The position numbers and the translations under genes are program-made. A stretch of 64,000 nucleotides of DNA from JBKBMT01 sp046295655. GTDB taxonomy: Bacteria; Pseudomonadota; Alphaproteobacteria; Rhodobacterales; Rhodobacteraceae. Under the pieces are notes generated by a model, which did no database searches, was not told the DNA's origin, and worked only from the letters and a program-made list of their open reading frames with translations. The stretch is taken from NCBI GenBank assembly GCA_046295655.1, contig JBKBMT010000002.1, forward strand, positions 1 through 64,000. The letters are read 5' to 3'. Of this stretch, positions 50,735 through 59,449 are shown piece by piece. Numbering within the stretch: position 1 is the stretch's first letter; every line of letters starts with the position of its first letter.

Positions 50735-53110
50735 TTACTTCGCGTGGATCGCCGACCAGACGCGGCCGGGCGACACGGGCATGTCGATGTGCTTGACGTG
50801 GGTATGGCCGCCGCGGTGGAGCGCGTCGATCACCGCGTTGACCACCGCCGGAGGCGATCCGATCGCACCGGCCTCGCCGCAGCCCTTGGCGCCCAGCGGG
50901 TTGTGGGTGCAGGGGGTCATGCAGCTGTGGTCGATCCTGAAGGCCGGCACATCGTCGGCGCGGGGCATCGTGTAGTCCATGAAAGATCCGGACAGAAGCT
51001 GCCCGTTGTCGTCATAGACGCAGTTCTCGGTCAGTGCCTGACCGATGCCCTGGGCCAGGCCGCCGTGCACCTGCCCCTCGACGATCATCGGGTTGATGAC
51101 CACACCGAAATCGTCCGCGGCGGTGAAGGCGACGATGTCGACCTTGCCCGTCTCGGGGTCCACCTCGACCTCGCAGCCATAGCAGCCCGAGGGGAAGGTG
51201 AAGTTGTTCGGGTCGTAGAACGCCGTCTCCTCCAGCCCCGGCTCGAGGTTCTCCAGCGGATAGTTGTGCGGCACATAGGCGGCGAGTGTCACCCCGGACC
51301 AGTCCACCGACTTGTCGGTGCCCGCGACCGAGAACTTGCCGTCCTTCAGCTCGATGTCCTCGGGCGAGGCTTCCAGCAGATGCGCGGCGATCTTCTTGGC
51401 CTTGTCGATGATCTTCTGCGTGGCCTTCACGAGGGCCGACCCGCCGACCGCGATCGAGCGCGAGCCGTAGGTGCCCATGCCCATGGGCGTCTGTGCCGTG
51501 TCGCCATGCACGAGATCGATCTGGCTGGCATCGATGCCGATCATGTCCGCGACGATCTGCGGGAACGAGGTCTCGTGCCCCTGACCGTGGCTGTGGCAAC
51601 CGGTCAGGATCGAGATCGAGCCGGTCGCGTTCACCCGCACGGTCGCGGTTTCGTAAAGCCCGGCCCGGGCGCCCAGCTGACCCACGAGGTTCGACGGCGC
51701 GATACCGCAGGCTTCGATGTACTGCGAGATGCCGAAGCCGCGCAGCTTGCCCCGCGCAGCACTTTCGGCCACCCGCTTGTCGAGGTTCGCATAGTCGGCG
51801 ATCTCCAGCATCTTTTCCATCGTGGCGTGGAAATTGCCGCTGTCGTATTGCAGCGCCACCGGCGTCTGATAGGGGAACTGGTCGGGATTGACGAAGTTCT
51901 TGCGCCGCAGTTCCACGCCATCGACGCCCAGTTCACGGGCGGCCTTGTCGATCACCCGCTCGAGCTGGAACGTCGCCTCGGGCCGCCCCGCGCCGCGATA
52001 GGCATCGACCGGGACGGTGTTGGTGAACACCGCCTTCACGTTCACATAGATCAGCGGCGTCTTGTATGGACCCGCCATCAGCGTGCCGTGCAGCCAGGTC
52101 GGGATCGAGGGCGCGAAGGTCGAAAGATAGGCACCCATGTTGGCAAGGCTCGTGGACCGGATCGCGACGAAGTTGTGATCCTTGTCCAGCGCCAGTTCGA
52201 TCTTCGACACATGGTCGCGGGCATGGGCGTCGGACAGGAACGCCTCGGACCGGGTCGAGGACCATTTCACCGGCCGCTTCAGCTGCTTGGCTGCATAGGT
52301 GACGAAGGCTTCCTCGGCATAGTGATAGATCTTCGACCCGAACCCGCCACCGACGTCCGGCGCCACGACGCGCAGCTTGTGCTCGGGGATGCCCAGCACG
52401 AAGGCGCCCATCAGCAGGCGGATCACATGCGGGTTCTGAGTCGTGGAATAAAGCGTATGCTGGTCGTTCCACGGATCGTAGTCGCCGATCGCAACCCGCG
52501 TCTCCATGGGGTTGGCGCACAGCCGGTTGTTTGTCAGTTCAAGCGTCACGACATGGGCGGCATTCCGGATCGCCTCGTCCACCGCATCCTTGTTCTCCTC
52601 GACGAAACCCCAGTCGTAACAGAGGTTCGAGGTCAGGTCGTCGTGCACCTTGGTCGCGCCGTCCTCCAGCGCGGCCGCCATGTCGATCACGGCCGGCAGC
52701 TCCTCGATGTCGAGGACAATGGCCTCGGCCGCATCGCGGGCCTGTTCGGCGGTTTCCGCCACCACGGCGGCGATCGGATCGCCCACATGGCGCACCTTGC
52801 CGTCGGCAAGGACGGGGTGCTTGGGCTCCTGCATCGGCTTGCCGAACCGGTCGGTCACCTGCCAGCCGCAGGGCAGCCCGCCGATCGCCGTGAAATCGGC
52901 CCCGGTGAAGATGCGGATGACGCCCGGCAACCGCTCGGCTTCGCTGGTGTCGATCTTGCGGATGCGGCCGTGGGCGACCTGACTGCGCAGGAAGTAGGCA
53001 TGGGCCTGTCCGCGCAGGTTGATGTCGTCCGTATAGCGTCCGTTCCCGGTCAGAAACCGCAGATCCTCGCGCCGCTTGGTGCTGGCGCCGATACCGCTGT
53101 CCTTTGGCAT
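50735..53110 (-). CDS. coxL: Form II (BMS-type) CO dehydrogenase-like molybdenum large subunit
   Basis: 791 aa from the ATG at 53110. The molybdopterin hydroxylase signature is intact (DVGGGFGSKIYHYAEEA, TGCHSHGQGHETSFPQ, LGAKGCGEAGAIGSPPAV with the catalytic glutamate). The active-site loop reads DAYRGAGRPEA; AYRGAGR marks form II, whereas true form I CO dehydrogenases have AYxCSFR with the copper-binding cysteine. CO oxidation by form II enzymes is disputed, so the physiological substrate is open. It lies between coxS (76 bp upstream) and coxM, with a small leader. Confidence 0.94.
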   Translation of the reverse strand: MPKDSGIGASTKRREDLRFLTGNGRYTDDINLRGQAHAYFLRSQVAHGRIRKIDTSEAERLPGVIRIFTGADFTAIGGLPCGWQVTDRFGKPMQEPKHPVLADGKVRHVGDPIAAVVAETAEQARDAAEAIVLDIEELPAVIDMAAALEDGATKVHDDLTSNLCYDWGFVEENKDAVDEAIRNAAHVVTLELTNNRLCANPMETRVAIGDYDPWNDQHTLYSTTQNPHVIRLLMGAFVLGIPEHKLRVVAPDVGGGFGSKIYHYAEEAFVTYAAKQLKRPVKWSSTRSEAFLSDAHARDHVSKIELALDKDHNFVAIRSTSLANMGAYLSTFAPSIPTWLHGTLMAGPYKTPLIYVNVKAVFTNTVPVDAYRGAGRPEATFQLERVIDKAARELGVDGVELRRKNFVNPDQFPYQTPVALQYDSGNFHATMEKMLEIADYANLDKRVAESAARGKLRGFGISQYIEACGIAPSNLVGQLGARAGLYETATVRVNATGSISILTGCHSHGQGHETSFPQIVADMIGIDASQIDLVHGDTAQTPMGMGTYGSRSIAVGGSALVKATQKIIDKAKKIAAHLLEASPEDIELKDGKFSVAGTDKSVDWSGVTLAAYVPHNYPLENLEPGLEETAFYDPNNFTFPSGCYGCEVEVDPETGKVDIVAFTAADDFGVVINPMIVEGQVHGGLAQGIGQALTENCVYDDNGQLLSGSFMDYTMPRADDVPAFRIDHSCMTPCTHNPLGAKGCGEAGAIGSPPAVVNAVIDALHRGGHTHVKHIDMPVSPGRVWSAIHAK

Positions 53111-53186
53111 GTGCTTCTCCCTGAATATCTCTGGCGGCGGGTGATGCCCGCGCTGCGTCATCCCGGCGTGTGCCGCCGGGTTACAG

Positions 53187-53684
53187 TCATTCGGCCGCGT
53201 GGGCCGCTTCCATGTGCGACACGTCCTGCCCCGAGGCCGCCAGCACCGCCTTGACGATGTTGTGATAGCCCGTGCAGCGGCAGAGATTGCCCTCCAGATA
53301 GTGCCGCACCTCGGCCTCGGTCGGCTTGGCGTTCTCGGCCAGCAGCGCCGCCGCGCTCATCACCATGCCCGGCGTGCAGAAGCCGCACTGCAGGCCATGA
53401 TGGTCCTGGAACGCCTGCTGCAGCGTCGAAAGCGAGCCGTCGGCGTTGGCCATGCCCTCGATCGTGCGCACTTCGGCGCCCTCGCAGTCCATCGCGAGAA
53501 CGGAACAGGATTTCACGGCCTTGCCGTTCACGTGAACCACACAGGCACCGCATTGCGACGTGTCGCACCCGACATGCGTGCCGGTCAGTCCCAGCCCCTC
53601 GCGCAGGTATTGCGACAGCAGCGTCCGCCCTTCGGCCTCGGCGGCGGCCTTGCGGCCGTTCACCGTCATCGAAACCTTCGTCAT
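53187..53684 (-). CDS. coxS: CO dehydrogenase-like [2Fe-2S] small subunit
   Basis: 165 aa. Eight cysteines bind two [2Fe-2S] clusters: Cys40, Cys45, Cys48 and Cys60 in the plant-ferredoxin-type domain (GCDTSQCGACVVH) and Cys100, Cys103, Cys135 and Cys137 in the C-terminal domain (QCGFCTPGM, LCRCTGYHN). It relays electrons between the Mo centre of CoxL and the FAD of CoxM. It is the first gene of the structural operon. A perfect 7-bp inverted repeat lies 22 bp before its start. Confidence 0.96.
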   Translation of the reverse strand: MTKVSMTVNGRKAAAEAEGRTLLSQYLREGLGLTGTHVGCDTSQCGACVVHVNGKAVKSCSVLAMDCEGAEVRTIEGMANADGSLSTLQQAFQDHHGLQCGFCTPGMVMSAAALLAENAKPTEAEVRHYLEGNLCRCTGYHNIVKAVLAASGQDVSHMEAAHAAE

Positions 53685-53705
53685 CCGGTCCTCCCTTGTT
53701 CTGCG

Positions 53706-53729
53706 CCGGAGTTAAACACGGCACTCCGG
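53706..53729. promoter_or_regulatory. Inverted repeat upstream of coxS
   Basis: CCGGAGT-TAAACACGGC-ACTCCGG, perfect 7-bp arms around 10 bp, lies in the 72-bp gap between the MoeA-like gene and coxS. It could be an operator or an attenuator-type hairpin; no T-run follows on the minus strand. Confidence 0.4.
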
Positions 53730-53756
53730 TCGATCATATGCCACCTTTGGCGCATG

Positions 53757-54782
53757 TCACGCATCCAGATCGTCCGCCGCACCCGATTCGCGCGGGTGCG
53801 GCCGGAGCGGCGTTTCCTTCAGCAGACCGCCCACACCCATGGCGGCGATATCCTCGTCGCTGGGGTCGAAGCCGCAGGCAATCCGGTCCAGCACCCAGTC
53901 CGCCCCGTTCAGAGCGGGGCTTCGGGCGCAACCGGGCAGCCCGATCACCGGCCGCCCGCCCTGCCGACCGTGGAACAGAAGATTGCCCGGATCGACCGGC
54001 ATGCCGAAGCGCGCCACCGACCCGCCGGCGGCGCGCACCGCCTCGGGCGCCACGTCGTGCAGATCCGAGGTTGCCGAGCCGGTCAGGATCAGCGCGATGT
54101 CTCCCGGCAACGCAGCCAGCGCTCCGGCGATGTCGTGCATGCGGTGTGGAACGGAAACGACCGCCTCCAGCGTGATCCCGAGCGCCCGCAACCGCCCCGC
54201 GACCGCCCGCCGTCCCTTTTCGGCCAGCGACGACTTCTGCCCCGGCACCTCGGACAGGACAAGGCCGGCGCTGCGCCGGACCACCGGGGCCACGCGAAGC
54301 GCGCCGCGTCCGGCAGCGCAGGCCGCTTCCAGAGCAGTGCCCGGAACGGCGTAGGAAATGATCTTTGCCGTTCCGACGAGGGTCCGCGGCGCGACGCGGG
54401 CGAACGACGGCAGGGTGGCAAGCGTGATCGCCGGGTCGATGCGGTTCAGTGCGCCGATCGCGGCGACATCGACGACCAGCACCCCCGGTTCGGTGGCGTG
54501 AAGGTTGACCCGGCCGTTGACCGGAGGCGCGCGTCGCAGATGCGCCGCCGCCTCGTCGGGCACCAGCGCCTCGGCCAGGCGCACCGCGGCCTCTGTCTCG
54601 TCCACATCGCCGGGATCCAGCCGGGCGGCCATGACCTCGGCGATCCCGGCCGCGCGCAGCCGGTCCAAATCGGCCGCATGAAGCCGCTGACCTTTCCTCA
54701 GCGAAGAGCCTTCCGGCAACACGACGGAATGGGCCAGAATCGCGCCCTCGGCCAGGTTCAGCGGCACCGGCCCGAAACGCAT
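53757..54782 (-). CDS. MoeA/MogA-like molybdopterin-binding protein of the cox cluster
   Basis: 341 aa. The N-terminal region (ILAHSVVLPEGSSLRKGQRLHAADLDRLRAAGI) is the oxidase-linked molybdopterin-binding (SAF/MoeA N) type, and the C-terminal MoCF-like domain shows DIALILTGSATSDLHDVAPEAV and GRPVIGLPGCARSP. It probably helps insert or modify the molybdenum cofactor for the adjacent hydroxylase. It overlaps the CoxI gene by one base (TGATG) and lies 72 bp before coxS. It is not the general MoeA, whose length and motifs differ. Confidence 0.85.
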   Translation of the reverse strand: MRFGPVPLNLAEGAILAHSVVLPEGSSLRKGQRLHAADLDRLRAAGIAEVMAARLDPGDVDETEAAVRLAEALVPDEAAAHLRRAPPVNGRVNLHATEPGVLVVDVAAIGALNRIDPAITLATLPSFARVAPRTLVGTAKIISYAVPGTALEAACAAGRGALRVAPVVRRSAGLVLSEVPGQKSSLAEKGRRAVAGRLRALGITLEAVVSVPHRMHDIAGALAALPGDIALILTGSATSDLHDVAPEAVRAAGGSVARFGMPVDPGNLLFHGRQGGRPVIGLPGCARSPALNGADWVLDRIACGFDPSDEDIAAMGVGGLLKETPLRPHPRESGAADDLDA

Positions 54783-55762
54783 CAGCCCTGCCTCAGCGCC
54801 TGCACGACCTGCGCAAGCACCGACACTGCGATCTCGGCCGGCGTGCGCGCCCCGATGTCCAGCCCGACCGGGGCATGGATGCGGTCGATCTCGGCTTCCG
54901 AGAAACCGGCCGCACGGAGCCGGTCCATCCGCTTGCCGTGGGTCCGCCTGGAGCCGAGACAGCCCAGATAGAAGACGGGCGATCGCAAGGCGGCCATCAC
55001 CGCGGGATCGTCGATCTTCGGATCGTGGGTCAGGGTCACCACCGCGGTTCGCGCATCGAGGCCCAGCGCGGCGATGGCCTCGTCGGGCCAGTCGTCCAGC
55101 ACCCGGACACCGGGAAACCGGGTCTCGGACCCGAAGGCAGCACGAGGGTCGATCAGCGTCACATCATATCCGGCAAGCGCCGCCATCGGCAGGAGGGCCT
55201 GGGCGATATGCACCGCGCCGACGACGATCATCCGCAGCGGCGGGTTGAACAGGGCGACGAATTCGCCGCTTTCCTCCATGCCCGACCGGTCGGCGCGGAA
55301 CCGGGCGCGGATCGGGTCGTCGGCGTCCCCGGGTGTCACGATGCGGCGCGCCCAGGTCTCCGGGTGCACGGCATAGGCGACGGCGCGGCGGGCGGCCCGG
55401 GCGGCCACCAGTTCGGCCAGGATCGCCTCGGGCATGCCCTGCCCCACCGGCTCGACCAGAACGCGGATCGTCCCGCCGCAGGCCAGCCCTACGTTGAAGG
55501 CGGTCTCGTCGCTGACGCCGTAGGTCAGCACCCTGCCACGACCGTCGGCCAGGGCATCCAGCGCCTCGGTCACGACGGCAGCCTCGACGCAACCGCCCGA
55601 GACCGACCCCATGATCTCGCCCGCCCCCGATATCGCAAGCTGGCTGCCGGCCTGCCGGGGCGCCGAACCCCAGGTCTCGATCACCGTGGCCAGCGCAGCG
55701 CCCTGGCCGGACCGGTGCCAGTCGAGGGCGATCTCGGGAATCCTGTCGTGCCGGTCGTCCAT
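54782..55762 (-). CDS. XdhC/CoxI family maturation factor
   Basis: 326 aa. An N-terminal XdhC/CoxI domain (LATVIETWGSAPRQAGSQLAIS, MGSVSGGCVEAAVV with the conserved cysteine) precedes a C-terminal Rossmann domain (MIVVGAVHIAQALLPMA, then YLGCLGSRRTHGKRM). Such proteins bind molybdenum cofactor and pass the sulfurated form to hydroxylases like the CoxL product next door. The usual GAGHxAxAL motif reads GAVHIAQAL. It shares one base with the MoeA-like gene and starts 78 bp after the methyltransferase gene. Confidence 0.9.
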   Translation of the reverse strand: MDDRHDRIPEIALDWHRSGQGAALATVIETWGSAPRQAGSQLAISGAGEIMGSVSGGCVEAAVVTEALDALADGRGRVLTYGVSDETAFNVGLACGGTIRVLVEPVGQGMPEAILAELVAARAARRAVAYAVHPETWARRIVTPGDADDPIRARFRADRSGMEESGEFVALFNPPLRMIVVGAVHIAQALLPMAALAGYDVTLIDPRAAFGSETRFPGVRVLDDWPDEAIAALGLDARTAVVTLTHDPKIDDPAVMAALRSPVFYLGCLGSRRTHGKRMDRLRAAGFSEAEIDRIHAPVGLDIGARTPAEIAVSVLAQVVQALRQG

Positions 55763-55840
55763 CGCCGCCTCCCCTTCACGCGGCGATATTGCGCGCAGCG
55801 GCCCGCGCTTTCCAGTCCGACCTTCGCCTGGGCCAGTGCC

Positions 55841-56803
55841 TCAGCCGCGCGCGGCCCGCCGGCCGCCACGACGGCCACCTGCCGCGCCGGCCTGCGCCGC
55901 CGACGCCTCGGCGAAGGACGCGCCTTCCTTCAGGGCCTCGAGGATGCGGGTGAAGCGGATCCACTCGGCCCCGTTCGGATCGTGATCCATAAGAAGGTTC
56001 GCCGCCCGGATCGCCTCCATCTCGCCGGGCCGGACGGGATTCATGATTGCACTGGTCATGCCCGCCCCGATCGCCATGGGCAGGAAGGCCGCGTTGACCC
56101 CGTGCCGGTTGGGCAGTCCGAAGCTGATGTTCGACGCGCCGCAGGTGGTGTTGACCCCCAGTTCGGTTCGCAGCCGGTGGACCAGCGCGAACACCTGACG
56201 CCCGGCGCTGGCCATCGCGCCGACCGGCATCACCAGCGGATCGACGACGATGTCGTGAGCCGGGATGCCGTGATCCGCCGCGCGTTCGACGATCTTCTTC
56301 GCCACCGCGAAACGCACGTCGGGATCTTCCGATATGCCGGTATCGTCGTTGGAGATCGCGACGACCGGAACGTTGTATTTCTTCACCAGTGGCAGGATCG
56401 CCTCCAGCCGCTCTTCCTCGCCGGTGACCGAATTCAGCAGCGGCCGCCCCTGCGCGACCTCGAGTCCGGCCTCGAGCGCGCCGGGCACCGACGAATCGAT
56501 GCACAGCGGCACATCGACCAGCCCCTGCACCAGTTCGATCATCCGGCGCATCAGCGGCGGTTCGGTGATGTTGGGATCGGGGTTCGAGTTGTAGACGACC
56601 CCGGCGTTCACATCGAGCACGGCCGCGCCGCAGGCCACCTGCTCCAGCGCGTCGCGCTCCACGGTCGAGAAATCGCCCGCCTCAAGCTCGGCCGCGAGCT
56701 TCTTCCTGCCGGTCGGATTGATCCGCTCGCCGATCACGCAGAACGGCTCGTCGAAGCCGATCACGACAGTCCGCGACCGTGATTCCAGCACTGTTCGGGT
56801 CAT
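55841..56803 (-). CDS. Methyltetrahydrofolate:corrinoid methyltransferase (AcsE/MtgA-like)
   Basis: 320 aa pterin-binding TIM barrel. Motifs include FCVIGERINPTGRKKLAAEL, GAAVLDVNAGVV, CIDSSVPGALEAGL, LLNSVTGEEERL and NTTCGASNISFGLPNR, which form the methyl-tetrahydrofolate site shared with MetH and AcsE. It moves a methyl group between tetrahydrofolate and a corrinoid protein; no corrinoid protein gene is in the window. A C-terminal tail rich in Ala, Gly and Arg extends beyond the fold. It is coupled by ATGA to the MetF-like gene upstream. Confidence 0.9.
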   Translation of the reverse strand: MTRTVLESRSRTVVIGFDEPFCVIGERINPTGRKKLAAELEAGDFSTVERDALEQVACGAAVLDVNAGVVYNSNPDPNITEPPLMRRMIELVQGLVDVPLCIDSSVPGALEAGLEVAQGRPLLNSVTGEEERLEAILPLVKKYNVPVVAISNDDTGISEDPDVRFAVAKKIVERAADHGIPAHDIVVDPLVMPVGAMASAGRQVFALVHRLRTELGVNTTCGASNISFGLPNRHGVNAAFLPMAIGAGMTSAIMNPVRPGEMEAIRAANLLMDHDPNGAEWIRFTRILEALKEGASFAEASAAQAGAAGGRRGGRRAARG

Positions 56804-57717
56804 GCGCGCGCCTCCTGCGCGGCGGCGGGCGCCCGCTGTTCGGCCAGCCAGTCGGCGGTCGCGCGGATGCCGCCGAGCGGAAAGAAATGCACCGCCTCGA
56901 TCCCGAAGCCGGGATGCGCCGCCTTGTGCGCGGCAAGCTCGGACAGGATCTGGTCCGGCGCGAAGGGCACAAGAAGCTTCGTCACATCCCGTGCCCGGCG
57001 CTCGAGGACCCGCAGCGAGGGGCCAACCCCGCAAGCGATCGCAAATTTCAGCAGCGTCTGAAGCTTGGCCGGCCCTGCGACGCCGATATGGATGGGAAGG
57101 TCCACACCCTCGGCCGCCAGGCGGTCGGCCCAGGCGATCACGGGAGCGGCCTCGAAGGCGAACTGGGTGACGATGGCCATGCGCGCATCGCTGCGTTCGG
57201 CAAATGCCGCCTTCCAGCGCAGCGCATCCATCACCGCCCGGTCGCCGCCATCGGGGTCGATGTCGCGGTTGCCTTCGGGGTGACCGGCCACATGCAACCG
57301 TGCGAACCCGTCGAAAGCCCCGCTTTCCAGAAGCTGCATCGAACTGTGGAAGTCACCGGCCGGCTGCGAGACGCCGCCGGCAAGCACCAGCGCCTCGCGC
57401 ACGTCCGCCTCGCCGCGATAGCGCGCGATCCAGTCGTCCAGCATTGCCCGATCGGAGATGATCCGGGCCGGGAAATGCGGCATCGGTTCAAAGCCCTCGA
57501 CCCGCAGCCGCGCCGCCGTCGCCACCATGTCCCCGATCGGTGTTCCGGCGATGTGGGCGATATAGATCCGTGTGCCCCGCGGAAGGAGCGGGCGGAAATC
57601 CTCGATCGCAGCCGCCGTGCGCGGCATCACTTCGACCGACGCCCCGGCAAGGAAGCCGGCCAGGGGTGCCGTCGGTGCGGGGGCGGCCTGTCGGCGGCGG
57701 AACGGTAGCAGGGCCAT
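56800..57717 (-). CDS. Methylenetetrahydrofolate reductase-like protein
   Basis: 305 aa from the ATG at 57717. A TIM barrel related to MetF: VEVMPRTAAAIEDFRPLLPRG, PHFPARIISDRAMLDDW, LVLAGGVSQPAGDF and IVTQFAFEAAPVIAWADRL, followed by HIGVAGPAKLQTLLKFAIACG. It probably interconverts methylene- and methyl-tetrahydrofolate, supplying the methyltransferase encoded next to it. It differs enough from housekeeping MetF that a dedicated C1 pathway role (for methylated amines or similar substrates) is more likely than methionine synthesis; this is inference. Confidence 0.88.
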   Translation of the reverse strand: MALLPFRRRQAAPAPTAPLAGFLAGASVEVMPRTAAAIEDFRPLLPRGTRIYIAHIAGTPIGDMVATAARLRVEGFEPMPHFPARIISDRAMLDDWIARYRGEADVREALVLAGGVSQPAGDFHSSMQLLESGAFDGFARLHVAGHPEGNRDIDPDGGDRAVMDALRWKAAFAERSDARMAIVTQFAFEAAPVIAWADRLAAEGVDLPIHIGVAGPAKLQTLLKFAIACGVGPSLRVLERRARDVTKLLVPFAPDQILSELAAHKAAHPGFGIEAVHFFPLGGIRATADWLAEQRAPAAAQEARA

Positions 57718-57746
57718 CAGGATCTCCCAGTATCTGGCGGTCCGGG

Positions 57747-58043
57747 TCACGCCCAGCCGTCGTTTTCGATAAGCCGGCGGAGTCGCGCGGCGTCGTATTC
57801 TGCCTCGATCCGAGCGGCCTCGGCCCGCGCGGCCTCGGTCGGATCTCCCTCGCAGCTGCCGGCCGGCGTCTTGCGCCACTCGGCCAGATAGGCGTCGGTG
57901 TCCCGCGCCCCGACCTTCATTGCACAGCGGTCGATCGCCTGCTCGAAGCGCTCGCTCAGCGCGGCACGCGCGGCGCGCCGACCCGAGCCCACCAGAACCT
58001 GGGCCGGAATGTCGCGCCAGCTGAGAATGGTGACTTCGGGCAT
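57747..58043 (-). CDS. Virulence_fact-domain small protein of the C1 module
   Basis: 98 aa from the ATG at 58043. The sequence begins VTILSWRDIPAQVLVG and continues with an alpha-helical charged region (ERFEQAIDRCAMKVGA, TDAYLAEWRKTP), the pattern of the conserved virulence-factor domain annotated next to MetF-like and methyl-folate methyltransferase genes in many alphaproteobacteria. Nothing indicates pathogenic function; the name is historical. It is 29 bp upstream of the MetF-like gene and heads the three-gene operon. Role unknown, probably accessory to methyl transfer. Confidence 0.8.
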   Translation of the reverse strand: MPEVTILSWRDIPAQVLVGSGRRAARAALSERFEQAIDRCAMKVGARDTDAYLAEWRKTPAGSCEGDPTEAARAEAARIEAEYDAARLRRLIENDGWA

Positions 58044-58283
58044 GCCTCGATCCTCGGATCCCCTTCCAATACGCGCCGGGTCCCTCCGGCTGATGCCGGA
58101 TTTCGACCTGTGGCGCACCGTTGGCGACTTGGCGCGAAGCTTAGCCCGATGCACCGCCCGCAGCCACGGCCGGCGGCACGAATTCTGCTCATGATGTTGT
58201 TGAGGCACCTTCGGGGATACGGCCGGAACCGGCGCAGCCGATCGGCGGTGTTGCGTTCTTGCGCGAGCCGGACTCGACGGATA

Positions 58284-58298
58284 GAGTTGGATCAACTC
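58284..58298. promoter_or_regulatory. Inverted repeat upstream of the Ppx/GppA gene
   Basis: GAGTTG-GAT-CAACTC, perfect 6-bp arms, lies 17 bp before the ATG at 58316 and just ahead of its ribosome binding site. It may be an operator or a 5'-leader hairpin that masks the ribosome binding site. The 272-bp gap to the C1 module has no other clear element. Confidence 0.4.
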
Positions 58299-58315
58299 GA
58301 AATCGGAGGGCGGAT

Positions 58316-59449
58316 ATGACGCCCGAGCGTCCCGAGGGTGCGGACGCGGCCCGGATCGTTACTGACGCGTCCAGCGACGCGCCGCCGGTCGATACGTCCG
58401 GCACCCGAAACAGAGGATCGACACGGCTTTACGCCGCGCTCGATCTCGGTACGAACTCGTGCCGCATGCTGATCGCCCGTCCGCGCGGCGCTCAGTTCCT
58501 TGTGGTGGACAGCTTCTCGAAATCGGTGCAGCTGGGGGCGGGGCTGGAAACCTCTGGCCGCCTGAGCCGCGCCTCGATGGGCCGCACGGTGCAGGCGCTT
58601 CACATCTGCCGGCGCAAGCTGGAGCAGCACGGTGTGCAGCGCATGCGCCTCGTCGCGACCGAGGCCTGCCGGCGCGCAGCCAATGCGCGTGACTTCATCC
58701 GCCAGGTCCGTCGCGAGACCGGTCTCAGCCTCGAGATCATTCCTCCCGAGGAAGAGGCGCGGCTTGCGGTCATATCCTGCGCGCCGCTGGTCGAGTCGCG
58801 TACCGATCAGCTTCTGGTCGTCGATATCGGCGGCGGTTCGACCGAACTTGTCTGGATGAACCTGTCCGAGGTGGACCCCGCGGATCGGGCGCGCGCGGTG
58901 ATGCGATTCCGCACCGGGCTGCGCAGCAGGCCCGTTCGCGGCGAGCCGCATGTCGTCGACTGGATCTCGGTCCCCCTCGGGGTGGCGACCCTGCGCGAGC
59001 AGTTCGCCGATGTCGAGGACGACGCCGCCCGGTTCGCGCTGATGAGCTGGTTCTTCGAGGAACAGCTCGAGAATTTCTCGCCCTACAGCGCCGGAAGCCC
59101 GCGCGAGGGCTTCCAGATCATCGGCACGTCCGGCACCATCACCACCGTCGCGGCCTCCTATCTGGGGCTGCGCCGGTACGACCGGGCCAAGGTCGACGGC
59201 TTGCGCATGACCTCGGAACAGATCGACAGGGTCATTCGCGAATACCTGTCGCTGGGACCCGACGGACGCCGCACCGATCCGCGCATAGGCCGGGACCGGC
59301 ATGCGCTGATCATGTCCGGCGCTGCGATCCTTCAGGCGCTGATGCGCATCTGGCCGACCGACCGGCTTTCGGTCGCCGATCGCGGCCTGCGCGAGGGCCT
59401 GCTCTATGCCCAGATGAGCGCCGATGGCGCGCTGGAGGATTCGGCGTGA
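58316..59449 (+). CDS. Ppx/GppA phosphatase family protein
   Basis: 377 aa from the ATG at 58316, with GGAGGG seven bases upstream. The ASKHA-fold exopolyphosphatase/pppGpp phosphohydrolase motifs are YAALDLGTNSCRMLIA, VATEACRRAANARDF, IPPEEEARLAV and LVVDIGGGSTELVW, followed by GTSGTITTVAA. The N-terminal 35 residues are a low-complexity extension before the fold. It degrades polyphosphate or pppGpp in the cytoplasm. It overlaps rlmE as GTGA, a pairing often seen in Rhodobacterales. Confidence 0.93.
   Translation: MTPERPEGADAARIVTDASSDAPPVDTSGTRNRGSTRLYAALDLGTNSCRMLIARPRGAQFLVVDSFSKSVQLGAGLETSGRLSRASMGRTVQALHICRRKLEQHGVQRMRLVATEACRRAANARDFIRQVRRETGLSLEIIPPEEEARLAVISCAPLVESRTDQLLVVDIGGGSTELVWMNLSEVDPADRARAVMRFRTGLRSRPVRGEPHVVDWISVPLGVATLREQFADVEDDAARFALMSWFFEEQLENFSPYSAGSPREGFQIIGTSGTITTVAASYLGLRRYDRAKVDGLRMTSEQIDRVIREYLSLGPDGRRTDPRIGRDRHALIMSGAAILQALMRIWPTDRLSVADRGLREGLLYAQMSADGALEDSA

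Noticed and set aside
50510..53254. 914-codon plus-strand open frame opposite coxL and coxM
   Set aside because: Shadow of coxL: the minus strand has all molybdenum hydroxylase motifs, while the plus-strand product is low-complexity and lacks a ribosome binding site.
58289..58294. TGATCC on the minus strand upstream of the C1 module
   Set aside because: No TA-type -10 follows after 18 bases, and the hexamer is part of the GAGTTG-GAT-CAACTC repeat; not called a sigma-E promoter.
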